From assembly GCF_006385685.1 (NCBI RefSeq), contig NZ_VFRP01000002.1, forward strand, positions 62,001 through 126,000: a stretch of DNA of 64,000 nt, written 5' to 3'. A program made the translations under genes and the position numbers. Origin of the DNA: Amaricoccus solimangrovi. GTDB lineage: Bacteria > Pseudomonadota > Alphaproteobacteria > Rhodobacterales > Rhodobacteraceae. Below are positions 8,418 through 16,891 of the stretch, piece by piece (the stretch's first letter is position 1; every line of letters begins with the position of its first letter). A model generated the notes under the pieces. The model saw nothing but the letters and a program-made list of their open reading frames with translations. It ran no database searches and was not told where the DNA came from.

Positions 8418-10943
8418 TCAGCGGTCGCGCGCGCCCTCCGGCAGGTCGCGCGCCTCATCCTCGATAGTCGCCCACGGATCGCCCGCCGCCGCGACGAGGC
8501 CGGGCAGCGTGGCGTGGTTCAGATCCTCCGGCCCCTCGACGGTCTCGAGATCCGCCCAGTCGAGCGGCGCCGAGGCCGGCAGCGGGCCGCGCGCCCTGAG
8601 CGAATAGGGCGCGACCGCGGTCGCCGCGCGGGCGTTGCGGTGGAAGTCGATGAAGATCCGGTTGCGGCGGTTCCTCTCGCCCATGACCGTGACGAAGGTC
8701 TCCGGCGCGGTCTTCGCGATCGCCTCCGCGATCGCGGCGCTGGCGGCGTGCGTCGCCTTCCAGCCGAGCCTGCGCGTGACCGGGACGACGACATGCACCC
8801 CCTTGCCGCCGGAGGTCTTGACGAAGGGGACGAGGCCCATCGCGCGCAGTTCCGCGCCGACATGGGTCGCCGCGTGAACGATCTCGCGCCAGCCGATCCC
8901 CGCGCCGGGGTCGAGGTCGAGGATCACGCGGTCCGGATGCTCGACGTCGTCCTTGCGCGCGCCCCAGCAGTGGAACTCCACCACGCCGAATTGCGCGAGC
9001 GCGAGATAGCCCGCCGCGTCGTCGATGGTCAGGTAAATCTTCGACTCGCCGTCGGAATCGCCGATCGCGACCTTGCCGAGCGCCTTCGGCATGCCGGTGA
9101 ACGGGTGGCGCTGGAAGAAGCAGTCCTCCGACTTGCCGGAGGGGCAGCGCACCAGCGAGACCGGGCGGCGCAGGAGATGCGGCAGCATCGCCTCGCCGAT
9201 CCGCGCGTAGTAGAGCGCGACGTCGAGCTTGGTCGGGCCGGAACGGCCGAAGAGCCGCCGGTCGGGATTGGTGATCGAGATCGTGGCGAGATCGGCCTCG
9301 GTGATCATGCGCTCCTTCGTACCCCGCGCGGGCGCGCTGGCCTTCCTGCCCGTGGCGGCGCCGCGCAGGCCGAGGAAAACGGCGTGGCGCACCCAATTGT
9401 TCCCGGTCCGGCTCGCGTAGCGGATCCGCGCGGTCAGGACCGGGCGCACCGGGATCACCTCGCGCGGCGCCTCCGGCAGCGGCGGGGCGCCGGCGCGGAG
9501 CGGCTCGAGTCGGGCGAGGAGGTCGGCCATCGCCGCCTCGTCGAAGCCGGTGCCGACCTTGCCGCGATAGTGGAGCTCGTCGCCGTCCCATTCGCCGAGC
9601 GCCAGCGCGCCGAGCCCGCCCGCCCGCGGCGAGGCGGTATAGCCCGCGATCGTGAAATCGCCCGTGCGCGGCGCCTTGGCCTTGAGCCAGCTTCGCGAGC
9701 GTCCGGGCCGGTAGGGCGCGTCGGCGCGTTTCGAGACGACGCCCTCGAGCCCCATCTCGCCCGCCCGGGCGAAGAAGGCGGGGCCGTCGCCCGCGACGTG
9801 GTCGCTCAGCCGGATCGCCGCGGGCGGGGCCGGCCCGAGCAGCGCGGCGAGCAGCGCCTTGCGGCGTTCGAGCCGGACCTCGGTCAGGTCCCAGCCATCG
9901 AGATGGAGCAGGTCGAAGGCGAAGAAGGTGAGCCGGCCCCCGGGGCCGTCGGAGAGCGCGCTCTGCAGGAGGGCGAAGCGGCTGACGCCCTTCTCGTCGA
10001 GCGCGACCACCTCGCCGTCGATCACCGCCGCGCGGCAGGGGAGCGCGGCGAAGGCGGCGCCGAGATCGCCGTAGCGCCGGGTCCAGTCGAGCCCGCCCCG
10101 GGTGACGAGCCGCGCCGCGCCCTCCTCGACGAAGGCCATGGTCCGGTAGCCGTCGAACTTCATCTCGTGCAGCCAGTCGCGTCCGTCGGGCGGCGCATCG
10201 GCGAGGGTCGCGAGCTGGGGCGGGAGCGTCGCGGGCATCGCCGCCTTGCGCGCGCCCTTCGAGGCGCCGGGGCGAAGCCGCCGGGGCGGCGGGGCCTTCG
10301 CCGGGGCGGGCGGGGGAGCGGGGGCGATGAGATCCTCGATCCGGCGGCCCGATTTCACGCTCTCCGGCCGCTCGGCCAGGATGTCGGAGCCGGGGGCGGC
10401 GGCGAAATCCTTCTCCTTGATCAGGAGCCAGGGGATCCGGCGCTCGCCCCGTTTCGGCTTCATCCGGGCGAGCATCCAGCCGCCCCGGAGCTTCTCGCCC
10501 GCGAGGCGGAACTTGAGCGCCCCCTTGTCGAGATCGGCCCGCGCGTCGCCGGCGGGCGCCCATTCGCCCGCGTCCCAGACGAGGGTCGGGCCCGCGCCAT
10601 AGGAGCCTTCCGGGATCACGCCCTCGAAATCGGCGTAGTCGAGCGGATGATCCTCGACCCGGATCGCGAGCCTGCGGTCGGCCGGATCGAGCGAGGGGCC
10701 CTTCGGCACCGCCCAGCTCAGCAGCACGCCGTCGAGTTCGAGCCGGAGATCGTAATGGGCGGAGCTCGCGTGATGCTTGTGCACGACGAAGCGATGCCCC
10801 GCCGCCGGCGCGGCGCCGCCCGCGGGTTCCGCGGTGCGGCCGAAGTCGCGCTTGCGGCGATAGGTCTCGAGCGCGTCGCCGTCCCCGGACCCCGGCGAGG
10901 GGTCGCGTCCGGATCCGCGACGGGGCGTTCGCGCGTCTGACAT
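8418..10943 (-). CDS. ligD: Multifunctional DNA ligase D (phosphoesterase-ligase-polymerase)
   Basis: ATP-dependent repair ligase that works with Ku in bacterial NHEJ. All three modules are present in one 841-residue chain. A 3'-phosphoesterase domain spans ~45-180 (HHASSAHYDLRLELDG). The ligase domain starts near residue 245, with the adenylated Lys262 in HEMKFDGYR, motif DGEVVALD, and GLEGVVSKR. The primase-like polymerase spans ~545-835 with the metal-binding VILDLDPG and later HVVVPVTRR. Order PE-LIG-POL is the Rhizobium/Agrobacterium type rather than the mycobacterial POL-PE-LIG. Linkers are Pro/Ala/Lys-rich. It heads the operon ligD-ku-BRCT/TPR-hydrolase. Confidence 0.97.
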   Translation of the reverse strand: MSDARTPRRGSGRDPSPGSGDGDALETYRRKRDFGRTAEPAGGAAPAAGHRFVVHKHHASSAHYDLRLELDGVLLSWAVPKGPSLDPADRRLAIRVEDHPLDYADFEGVIPEGSYGAGPTLVWDAGEWAPAGDARADLDKGALKFRLAGEKLRGGWMLARMKPKRGERRIPWLLIKEKDFAAAPGSDILAERPESVKSGRRIEDLIAPAPPPAPAKAPPPRRLRPGASKGARKAAMPATLPPQLATLADAPPDGRDWLHEMKFDGYRTMAFVEEGAARLVTRGGLDWTRRYGDLGAAFAALPCRAAVIDGEVVALDEKGVSRFALLQSALSDGPGGRLTFFAFDLLHLDGWDLTEVRLERRKALLAALLGPAPPAAIRLSDHVAGDGPAFFARAGEMGLEGVVSKRADAPYRPGRSRSWLKAKAPRTGDFTIAGYTASPRAGGLGALALGEWDGDELHYRGKVGTGFDEAAMADLLARLEPLRAGAPPLPEAPREVIPVRPVLTARIRYASRTGNNWVRHAVFLGLRGAATGRKASAPARGTKERMITEADLATISITNPDRRLFGRSGPTKLDVALYYARIGEAMLPHLLRRPVSLVRCPSGKSEDCFFQRHPFTGMPKALGKVAIGDSDGESKIYLTIDDAAGYLALAQFGVVEFHCWGARKDDVEHPDRVILDLDPGAGIGWREIVHAATHVGAELRAMGLVPFVKTSGGKGVHVVVPVTRRLGWKATHAASAAIAEAIAKTAPETFVTVMGERNRRNRIFIDFHRNARAATAVAPYSLRARGPLPASAPLDWADLETVEGPEDLNHATLPGLVAAAGDPWATIEDEARDLPEGARDR

Positions 10944-11124
10944 GGAGGAAGGCTAGGACAGCGCCGGGCCGCGCGCAATCGCGGCCGGGCGCGCGCTCGC
11001 GGCATCGGGCCTTGATTTCGGCGCCGCGCCCGTAGCTGATACGGCGGACCGGCGACTTCCCGCTGACCGGGCGGCCCCGTGGCCCGCGCCGGGAAATTTG
11101 GATCAGGATCAAGGAGACCCGCGA

Positions 11125-11907
11125 ATGGCTCGTTTCGATGGCAGGGTGGCGATCGTCACCGGGGCGGCGAGCGGCATCGGCAAGGAGATCGCGCTCAGAT
11201 TCGCCGCCGAGGGCGCGATTCCGGTGATCGCCGACCTCAACGTCGAGGCCGCCGAGAGGACCGCCGAGGAGATCCGCGGCAAGGGTGGCGAGGCGATGGC
11301 GGTGGCGATGAACGTCACCGACGAGGCCGAGGTCGACGCGGCGGTGGCGGAAGTCGCGAAGAAATATGGCAAGATCGACATTCTCGTCTCGAACGCGGGG
11401 ATCCAGATCGTCGCCCCGCTCATCGAGTTCACCTACGCCGACTGGAAGAAGATGCTGGCGATCCATCTCGACGGCGCCTTCCTCACCACGCGGGCCTGCC
11501 TGCGCCACATGTACGAGGCGAAATACGGCCGGGTGATCTACATGGGCTCGGTCCATTCCAAGGAGGCCTCGAAGCTCAAGGCGCCCTATGTGGCGGCGAA
11601 GCACGGGCTGCTCGGCCTCGCCAAGGTGCTGGCGAAGGAGGGGGCGGAATACAACGTCAGCGCGAATGTCGTCTGCCCCGGCTTCGTGCGGACGCCGCTC
11701 GTCGAGAAGCAGATTCCGGAACAAGCGCGGGAGTTCGGCATTTCCGAGGAGGAAGTGGTCAGGAACATCATGCTGAAGGAGACGGTGGACGGCGAGTTCA
11801 CGACGACCGACGACGTGGCCGACGCGGTGCTCTTCCTCGCGGCGGCGAGGAACTGCGTGATGACGGGCCAGTCCGTCGTCGTCAGCCACGGCTGGTTCAT
11901 GCAGTGA
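11125..11907 (+). CDS. bdhA: 3-Hydroxybutyrate dehydrogenase (SDR family)
   Basis: NAD-dependent oxidation of (R)-3-hydroxybutyrate to acetoacetate, a step of PHB breakdown. The start at 11125 ([19 protein letters not shown]) has an AAGGAGA ribosome-binding site seven bases upstream; an in-frame start at 11098 lacks one. The 260-residue protein shows the SDR cofactor motif [11 protein letters not shown] at ~90, the catalytic Ser in GSVHSKEAS and YVAAKHG with Tyr and Lys, and the family-specific C-terminal region with GWFMQ at the end. The PHB depolymerase gene lies 5 kb downstream. Other SDR specificities are possible, but the pattern is closest to BdhA. Confidence 0.86.
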   Translation: MARFDGRVAIVTGAASGIGKEIALRFAAEGAIPVIADLNVEAAERTAEEIRGKGGEAMAVAMNVTDEAEVDAAVAEVAKKYGKIDILVSNAGIQIVAPLIEFTYADWKKMLAIHLDGAFLTTRACLRHMYEAKYGRVIYMGSVHSKEASKLKAPYVAAKHGLLGLAKVLAKEGAEYNVSANVVCPGFVRTPLVEKQIPEQAREFGISEEEVVRNIMLKETVDGEFTTTDDVADAVLFLAAARNCVMTGQSVVVSHGWFMQ

Positions 11908-11971
11908 CGGCGCGCCCCGGGTCCGGTGAACTCCCTCCGCCGGATCCGCCCGGAGACGAAGGAGGGATGCC

Positions 11972-13024
11972 ATGGCCGAGGATGCGCGGGAGCGGGCCGA
12001 GGAGACCGACGAGGCTCCGGACGCCTGGCGGGAAGAGGATCGCGAGAGCCACGCGGGCGCGTCGACACGGCCCTCGGGCGACGAGGGCCGGGAGGCGCGC
12101 CGCCCGACCGATCTGACGAAACGTTCGTGGAAACAGGTGCTGCTCCGGGTCTGGAACGGCATCGCGGAGGATCACCTCTCCATCATCGCGGCGGGGGTCG
12201 GCTTCTTCGGCATGGTCGCGGTCGCGCCGTCCTTCGCCGCGCTCATCGGCATCTACGGGATCTTCGCCGATCCCGACGCGGTGGCGCAGAATCTGGAGCG
12301 CGTGCGCCCCATCCTGCCCGGCGACGCCTATTCGCTGCTCGAGGGGCAGGTCGACCGGCTGCTCGCCGCGGGCACCGGCAGTCTCGGCCTCGCCTCGCTG
12401 ATCGCGATCTTCTTCGCGCTCTGGAGTTCGCGCGCCGGGGTCGCCGCGCTGATGGAGGGGCTCAACATCGTCTATCGCGAGCGCGACACCCGCAACATCG
12501 TCTGGCAATACGCGAGTTCGCTCTTCCTGACGGTCATCGTGATCGCGCTCGCGATCCTCGCGCTCGTCGTCGTCGTGGCGCTGCCGGCGGTGATGACCTT
12601 CCTCCATCTCGACCAGCTCGGCATCGGCGCGCTCGGCGCCTGGCTCGCGCGCGTGCTGCCGCTGCTGGTGCTGGGCGTCGCGGTCGTCTTCGTGATCGGC
12701 GTCGTCTACCGGATGGGTCCGCACCGGGCGCCGGCGCGCAAGCGCTGGATCACGCCGGGCGCCGTGATCGCGACGATCACCTGGGTGCTCGCCTCCTATC
12801 TGCTCTCGACCTACATCTCCCGCTTCGGCAATTTCAACGAGACATACGGCTCGCTCGGCGCGATCATCGCGCTCCTGTTCTGGCTCTATCTCTCGGCCTT
12901 CGTCGTGCTGCTCGGGGCCAAGCTGAACGCGGAGATGGAGCTTGAGACCGAGCATGACACGACGACCGGACCGCCCCGGCCGATGGGACGGCGCGGCGCC
13001 TACGTCGCCGATCACGTCGCCTGA
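11972..13024 (+). CDS. YihY/virulence factor BrkB family membrane protein
   Basis: Inner-membrane protein of the YihY/BrkB family; not ribonuclease BN despite older naming, and without a firm function. After a charged ~50-residue N-terminus the 350-residue protein has about six hydrophobic segments: AAGVGFFGMVAVAPSFAALI near residue 75, GSLGLASLIAIFFALWSSRA near 145, then strongly hydrophobic helices near 190, 240, 270 and 310. The conserved LNIVYRERDTRN and ASYLLSTYISRFGNFNETYGSLGA regions are present. The start at 11972 follows GAAGGAGG. The next gene begins three bases after its stop. Confidence 0.9.
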   Translation: MAEDARERAEETDEAPDAWREEDRESHAGASTRPSGDEGREARRPTDLTKRSWKQVLLRVWNGIAEDHLSIIAAGVGFFGMVAVAPSFAALIGIYGIFADPDAVAQNLERVRPILPGDAYSLLEGQVDRLLAAGTGSLGLASLIAIFFALWSSRAGVAALMEGLNIVYRERDTRNIVWQYASSLFLTVIVIALAILALVVVVALPAVMTFLHLDQLGIGALGAWLARVLPLLVLGVAVVFVIGVVYRMGPHRAPARKRWITPGAVIATITWVLASYLLSTYISRFGNFNETYGSLGAIIALLFWLYLSAFVVLLGAKLNAEMELETEHDTTTGPPRPMGRRGAYVADHVA

Positions 13025-13027
13025 GCC

Positions 13028-14089
13028 ATGCGCGGCGGCCAGGCGCGGCCGATGGTGAGCGTCCGGCCGCGTCTGAGGCGCCGCGACGGGCCGGAGTGGC
13101 GCCGCGTGCTGCTGCGGGGCGGGATCGTCCTCGGGCTCATCCTGCTCACGCTCGCGCTCTACTGGTTCGACCGCGCGGGGCTCCAGGACAATATCGACGG
13201 GGAGATCTCCTTCGTCGACGTGCTCTATTTCACGATGATCACCGTCACCACGGTCGGCTATGGCGACATCGTGCCCGTCACCGACCGGGCGCGGCTCTTC
13301 GACACCTTCCTCGTGACGCCGATCCGGCTTTTCGTCTGGCTGATCTTCCTCGGGACGGCCTATGAACTCCTGTTTCGCAATGTCTGGGAGCAATGGCGCA
13401 TGGGCCGGATCCAGTCGCATCTCCACGATCACATCGTCGTCGTAGGCTTCGGCATCAGCGGCGCGGAGGCGGTGACGGAACTGCTGCGGAGCGGCGTCCC
13501 GCCCCAGCACATCGTGGTGATCGATTCCTCCCCCGCGGCGGCGGCGGCCGCGGCCGAGCATGGCGTCGCGGTGCTCGAGGGGGACGGGACGCGCAACACC
13601 ACGCTCGAGGCGGTGCGGATCGACCGCGCCAAATGCCTCGCGGTCACCGCCGGGCGCGACGATACCTCGATCCTGATCGTGCTGACGGCGCGCGGCCTCG
13701 CGCCGCGCCTGCCGATCAGCGTCGTGGTCCGGGCCGAGGACAACGAGCCGCTCGCCCGGCAGGCGGGGGCGAACACCGTGATCAACCCCGCGAGCCTCGC
13801 GGGCCTGCTGCTCGCGGGTTCCGCCCATGGCCCGCATATCGCCGAATACATGGCCGATCTCGCCGCGATCGGCGGCGACGTGCTGATGCGCGAGCGCGCG
13901 GTGGCGGCCGGGGAGATCGGCCAGCCCCTCTCGGCGATCCGGACCGGGCTCGGGCTTCGGGTGACGCGGGGCGAGGAGACCTTCGGCTTCTGGACCGAGG
14001 GCGCCGCGCTCCTGCGCGAGGGAGACCAGATCATCGAGATCGTGCCCCGGCCGAGGCCGGCGCGGGAGGTGCCGCCCGGGGATGGCTGA
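13028..14089 (+). CDS. Potassium channel protein with RCK/TrkA-N domain
   Basis: Two-transmembrane K+ channel of the MthK/Kch type. One helix spans ~31-46, a pore loop carries the selectivity filter TVTTVGYGD at residues 72-80, and a second helix follows (FLVTPIRLFVWLIFLGTAYE). Residues ~134-250 form an RCK (TrkA-N) Rossmann domain with VVVGFGISGAEA, which usually binds NAD(H) or ions to gate the pore. A short C-terminal beta-rich part (~280-340) resembles TrkA-C. The start at 13028 lies next to the YihY stop, so the two are probably co-transcribed; an internal Met at residue 9 is an alternative start. Confidence 0.88.
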   Translation: MRGGQARPMVSVRPRLRRRDGPEWRRVLLRGGIVLGLILLTLALYWFDRAGLQDNIDGEISFVDVLYFTMITVTTVGYGDIVPVTDRARLFDTFLVTPIRLFVWLIFLGTAYELLFRNVWEQWRMGRIQSHLHDHIVVVGFGISGAEAVTELLRSGVPPQHIVVIDSSPAAAAAAAEHGVAVLEGDGTRNTTLEAVRIDRAKCLAVTAGRDDTSILIVLTARGLAPRLPISVVVRAEDNEPLARQAGANTVINPASLAGLLLAGSAHGPHIAEYMADLAAIGGDVLMRERAVAAGEIGQPLSAIRTGLGLRVTRGEETFGFWTEGAALLREGDQIIEIVPRPRPAREVPPGDG

Positions 14090-14257
14090 GGCGGGCGGTC
14101 CCGGGCGCCGTGTGCAAGAAATCGTCAAGTTCCGCCGCCGGCCTTGCCGGCGCGCCCCGGGATGCCCAGATTGCACGGGGCGGGCCGATCCGATTCTCAT
14201 GGGCGTGAGACCCCTTCGGAACAACGGGAAGGCGGCCGGCGGCGGAAGGAATCGAGC

Positions 14258-14542
14258 ATGACGGACCCCCTTTCCAAGATCCTGACCGCGTGGAGCGGCA
14301 AGCGGCTGCGCGTGATCACCACCCTGGGCGAATTCCAGGGCGCCGTCCGGGAGGCCGGCGACTGGCTGACGCTCATCGACGGCAAGGAGCGGGAGACCGC
14401 GCTGATCCTGCGCGAGCACGTGGTCGCGGTCGCGCTGGCCGGGGCCGAGTTCATCAGCAACGCGGAACTCGACGCGCTCTTCGAGGAAGCCGAGGACGAC
14501 GCCGAGACGAGCGTCTTCGCCAAGGCGGTCGGCCACTGCTGA
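14258..14542 (+). CDS. Small conserved-looking protein with Sm/SH3-like pattern
   Basis: A 94-residue cytoplasmic protein that I cannot assign. The start MTDPLSKIL at 14258 is supported by GGAAGGA upstream. Residues ~7-60 alternate hydrophobic and polar residues as in a small five-strand barrel: SGKRLRVITTLGEFQGAVRE, then DWLTLID, ALILREHVVAVAL. This order (G-x-x-V/I-x-V, G-x-x-x-G, D/N-x-x-L, I-x-x-x-x-I) resembles bacterial Sm-like folds such as Hfq, but the Hfq RNA-binding signatures are missing. The C-terminus is acidic and ends in a Cys. It stands alone between the K+ channel and the sugar transferase. Confidence 0.7.
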   Translation: MTDPLSKILTAWSGKRLRVITTLGEFQGAVREAGDWLTLIDGKERETALILREHVVAVALAGAEFISNAELDALFEEAEDDAETSVFAKAVGHC

Positions 14543-14624
14543 GGCCATCGGGCCCGGCGAGGAAATCTCCCCTTAACGCCCGGCGCCGATAGTCCCGCCC
14601 CGAACGGGGTGGAGGCTCAGGCGC

Positions 14625-16088
14625 ATGAAGGACGTCGATTTCGGAAATGCGCGGCCCGAGGGCGCCGCGGAGGAAGCGGCGATGAGCGCGGCGGCGCGCG
14701 GCGTCGCCCGGACGCTCCGGCGCGCCTCGCTCTCCCCCGCGGAACCGGCGCTGATCGCCGCCGGTCTCGATTTCGCGGCGGTCACGCTCGCCCTCTCGAT
14801 CGCCGTCCTGCTGGAGCGACCCGGCGCGTTCGCCCCGGGCGACGCGTTCGGCGCCGCCGGGCAGGGGCTGGCCGTCGTCTGTCTCGTCCGGGCGGCGCGG
14901 GGCTACCGGCTCGCGGCGCTGCGCCGGTTCGGGCGCGGCCTTGGGCTTCTCTGGCTCGCCGCGCTTCTCGCCTGGGGCGCGGGCCGCGCCTTCGGCCTCG
15001 GCCCGGCGCGGCCCTGGGCGCTGCTCGCGCTCCCGCCGCTTCTCGGCGCGCCGGCCCGCGCGCTCTCGGCGGTGCTGAGCGGCTGGGTCCGGGATTTCGG
15101 CCTGACCGAACGGCGCGCGGTCATCGTCGGCGGCGGGCCCGAGGCGGAGCGGCTGATCGCGGGCCTCGCCGCCAATCCCGACAACGACATCCGCGTCTGC
15201 GGGCTCTTCGACGACCGCGCCGATGGCCGCGCGGCCCCGGTGATCGCGGGGATCCCCCGGCTCGGCACCACGCGCGAACTGCTCGCCTTCGCCCGCGCGG
15301 CCGAGATCGACATGCTGATCATCGCGCTGCCGCTCGCCGCCACCGCGCGGATCCGGGAGATCCTGGCGCCGCTCTCCGTGCTGCCGCTCGATATCCGGCT
15401 CTCGACCTACAGCGCGGACATGGAGTTCCGCCGGGGCGCGGGCGACGGGTTGCGCGCGCTCGGCGCGCGCCCGCTCGGGGACCGGGGGGCGATCCTGAAG
15501 CGCGCGGTCGATCTCCTCGGCGCGAGCCTCGCCCTCCTGCTCCTCGCGGTTCCGATGGCGCTCGTCGCGCTCGCGATCCGGCTGGAGAGCCGGGGGCCCG
15601 CGCTGTTCCGCCAGCCCCGCCACGGGTTCAACCACCGCCCCATTCCGGTCTGGAAGTTCCGCTCGATGTACGCGGAGGCCTGCGACCCCGCGGCGCGCCG
15701 GATCGTGACGCGCGACGACCCGCGCGTGACGCGCGTCGGCCGGTTCATTCGCAAATACTCGATCGACGAACTGCCGCAGCTCTTCAACGTGCTGCGGGGC
15801 GAGCTCTCGCTCGTCGGGCCGCGGCCCCACGCGGTCGTGGCGCTGACGAGCCAGCAGATCGCCTTCGCCGAGATCGTCGACGGCTACGCGGCGCGCCACC
15901 GGATGCGGCCGGGCATGACCGGCTGGGCGCAGATCGAGGGCTGGCGCGGCGAGGTCGACGACCCGGAGAAGCTGCGCCGGCGCTTCGAGCACGATCTCTA
16001 CTACATCGAGAACTGGTCGCTCGGCTTCGACCTCCGGATCCTGCTGCTGACGCCGTTCCGGCTCCTGAACCAGCGCGGCGCCTATTGA
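14625..16088 (+). CDS. Polyprenyl glycosylphosphotransferase (exopolysaccharide initiating sugar transferase)
   Basis: Transfers a sugar-1-phosphate to undecaprenyl phosphate, the first step of exopolysaccharide or capsule assembly. The N-terminal ~130 residues are hydrophobic with several membrane helices. Residues ~160-260 hold a Rossmann-like CoA-binding domain (AVIVGGGPEAERLIAG). The C-terminal catalytic domain (~285-487) starts with the membrane hairpin LLGASLALLLLAVPMALVAL and carries the family marks VWKFRSMY, RKYSIDELPQLFNVL, LVGPRPH, RPGMTGWAQ and the DLYYIENWS segment. Length 487 fits WcaJ/ExoY-long types. No glycosyltransferase cluster follows, so it is an orphan here. Confidence 0.92.
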   Translation: MKDVDFGNARPEGAAEEAAMSAAARGVARTLRRASLSPAEPALIAAGLDFAAVTLALSIAVLLERPGAFAPGDAFGAAGQGLAVVCLVRAARGYRLAALRRFGRGLGLLWLAALLAWGAGRAFGLGPARPWALLALPPLLGAPARALSAVLSGWVRDFGLTERRAVIVGGGPEAERLIAGLAANPDNDIRVCGLFDDRADGRAAPVIAGIPRLGTTRELLAFARAAEIDMLIIALPLAATARIREILAPLSVLPLDIRLSTYSADMEFRRGAGDGLRALGARPLGDRGAILKRAVDLLGASLALLLLAVPMALVALAIRLESRGPALFRQPRHGFNHRPIPVWKFRSMYAEACDPAARRIVTRDDPRVTRVGRFIRKYSIDELPQLFNVLRGELSLVGPRPHAVVALTSQQIAFAEIVDGYAARHRMRPGMTGWAQIEGWRGEVDDPEKLRRRFEHDLYYIENWSLGFDLRILLLTPFRLLNQRGAY

Positions 16089-16101
16089 GGCCGGATCGGG
16101 C

Positions 16102-16755
16102 TCAGAACTCGACCTCGAGCTCGATGATCTCGTCGGGCTCGGCCATCGCGCCCTCGGTCCATTCCTGCATCAGCGGCCAGTCGAAGATCGTCTCGCAATA
16201 GGCCTGGAGCGCCGGGGGCAGGTCGACCGCGTAGGTGCGGAAGCGCGCGCAGACCGGCGCGTACATCGCATCGGCGACGGTCGGGCGGCCGAAGAGGAAC
16301 GGCCCGCCATGGGATTCGAGGCATTCCGTCCAGATCGTCCGGATCCGCTCGACGTCGGGCCGCGCCCCGGAGAAGACCTTGAACTTCTCGTGCCGCGCCT
16401 TGAGGTTCATCGGCAGCGCCGAGCGCAGGTTGTAGAAGCCGGAATGGATCTCGCCCGAGACCGCGCGGCAATGGGCGCGGCGGAAGCGGTCGCGTGGCCA
16501 CAGATGCGCCTCCGGAAAGACCTCGTTGAGATATTCCGCGATTGCGAGCGTGTCCCAGATCTCGACCCCGTCATGCGAGAGGCGGGGCACCAGCACCGAC
16601 GGGGAGAGCAGCAGAAGCTCCTGCCGCGAGGCGGCGTGGCTGAGGTCGACCGGCTGTTCGGTGAAGTCGAGACCCGCCATCTTGCACAGCAGCCAGCCCC
16701 GCAGCGACCAGGAGGAGTAGTTCTTCGAGGATATCGTCAGGATGGCGTCGGACAT
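16102..16755 (-). CDS. Glutathione S-transferase family protein
   Basis: Cytosolic GST-fold protein of 217 residues. The N-terminal thioredoxin-like half has SSKNYSSWSLRGWLLC, a Ser-type active-site region typical of alphaproteobacterial GSTs of this subfamily, followed by VPRLSHDGVEIWDTLAIAEYL for the gamma-glutamyl site. The helical C-terminal half contains GRPTVADAMYAPV, the N-capping region. The start at 16755 (MSDAILTISS) is preferred over an in-frame ATG 45 bases earlier because it matches the family N-terminus. It is divergent from phaZ; the substrate is unknown. Confidence 0.9.
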   Translation of the reverse strand: MSDAILTISSKNYSSWSLRGWLLCKMAGLDFTEQPVDLSHAASRQELLLLSPSVLVPRLSHDGVEIWDTLAIAEYLNEVFPEAHLWPRDRFRRAHCRAVSGEIHSGFYNLRSALPMNLKARHEKFKVFSGARPDVERIRTIWTECLESHGGPFLFGRPTVADAMYAPVCARFRTYAVDLPPALQAYCETIFDWPLMQEWTEGAMAEPDEIIELEVEF

Positions 16756-16774
16756 CAGCGGCTCCCGGATCGTC

Positions 16775-16787
16775 GTTGCAATGCAAC
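16775..16787. promoter_or_regulatory. Inverted repeat GTTGCA-A-TGCAAC, candidate PhaR-type operator
   Basis: A perfect 13-base palindrome lies in the 136-base gap between the divergent GST and phaZ genes. It contains TGC-N3-GCA, similar to the CTGC-N3-4-GCAG sites described for PhaR repressors of PHB metabolism. A further ATTGCAC lies 25 bases to the right. The match is by eye and PhaR itself is not in the window. Confidence 0.45.
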
Positions 16788-16891
16788 AAACATCTCGCAT
16801 CGCCGAAGCGATTGCACTAGCTTTTTCACTGTCACGCGCCGACGACCCCGTGAACCGCCCCGGGCCGGCGCCCGTCAGCGAGGAGTGTCGG

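Noticed and set aside
8455-12162. A 1235-codon minus-strand open frame across ligD, bdhA and the YihY gene
   Set aside because: It is Arg/Ala/Gly-rich antisense or shifted-frame sequence, overlaps well-identified genes on both strands and shows no family motif; long spurious frames are expected at this GC content.
13400-14250. Continuation of the K+ channel region as a second Arg-rich protein on the plus strand
   Set aside because: It is a shifted reading of the RCK domain without motifs.
11897-14548. An 883-codon minus-strand frame opposite the YihY and K+ channel genes
   Set aside because: Asp/Glu/Arg/His-rich antisense composition and full overlap with two convincing membrane-protein genes.
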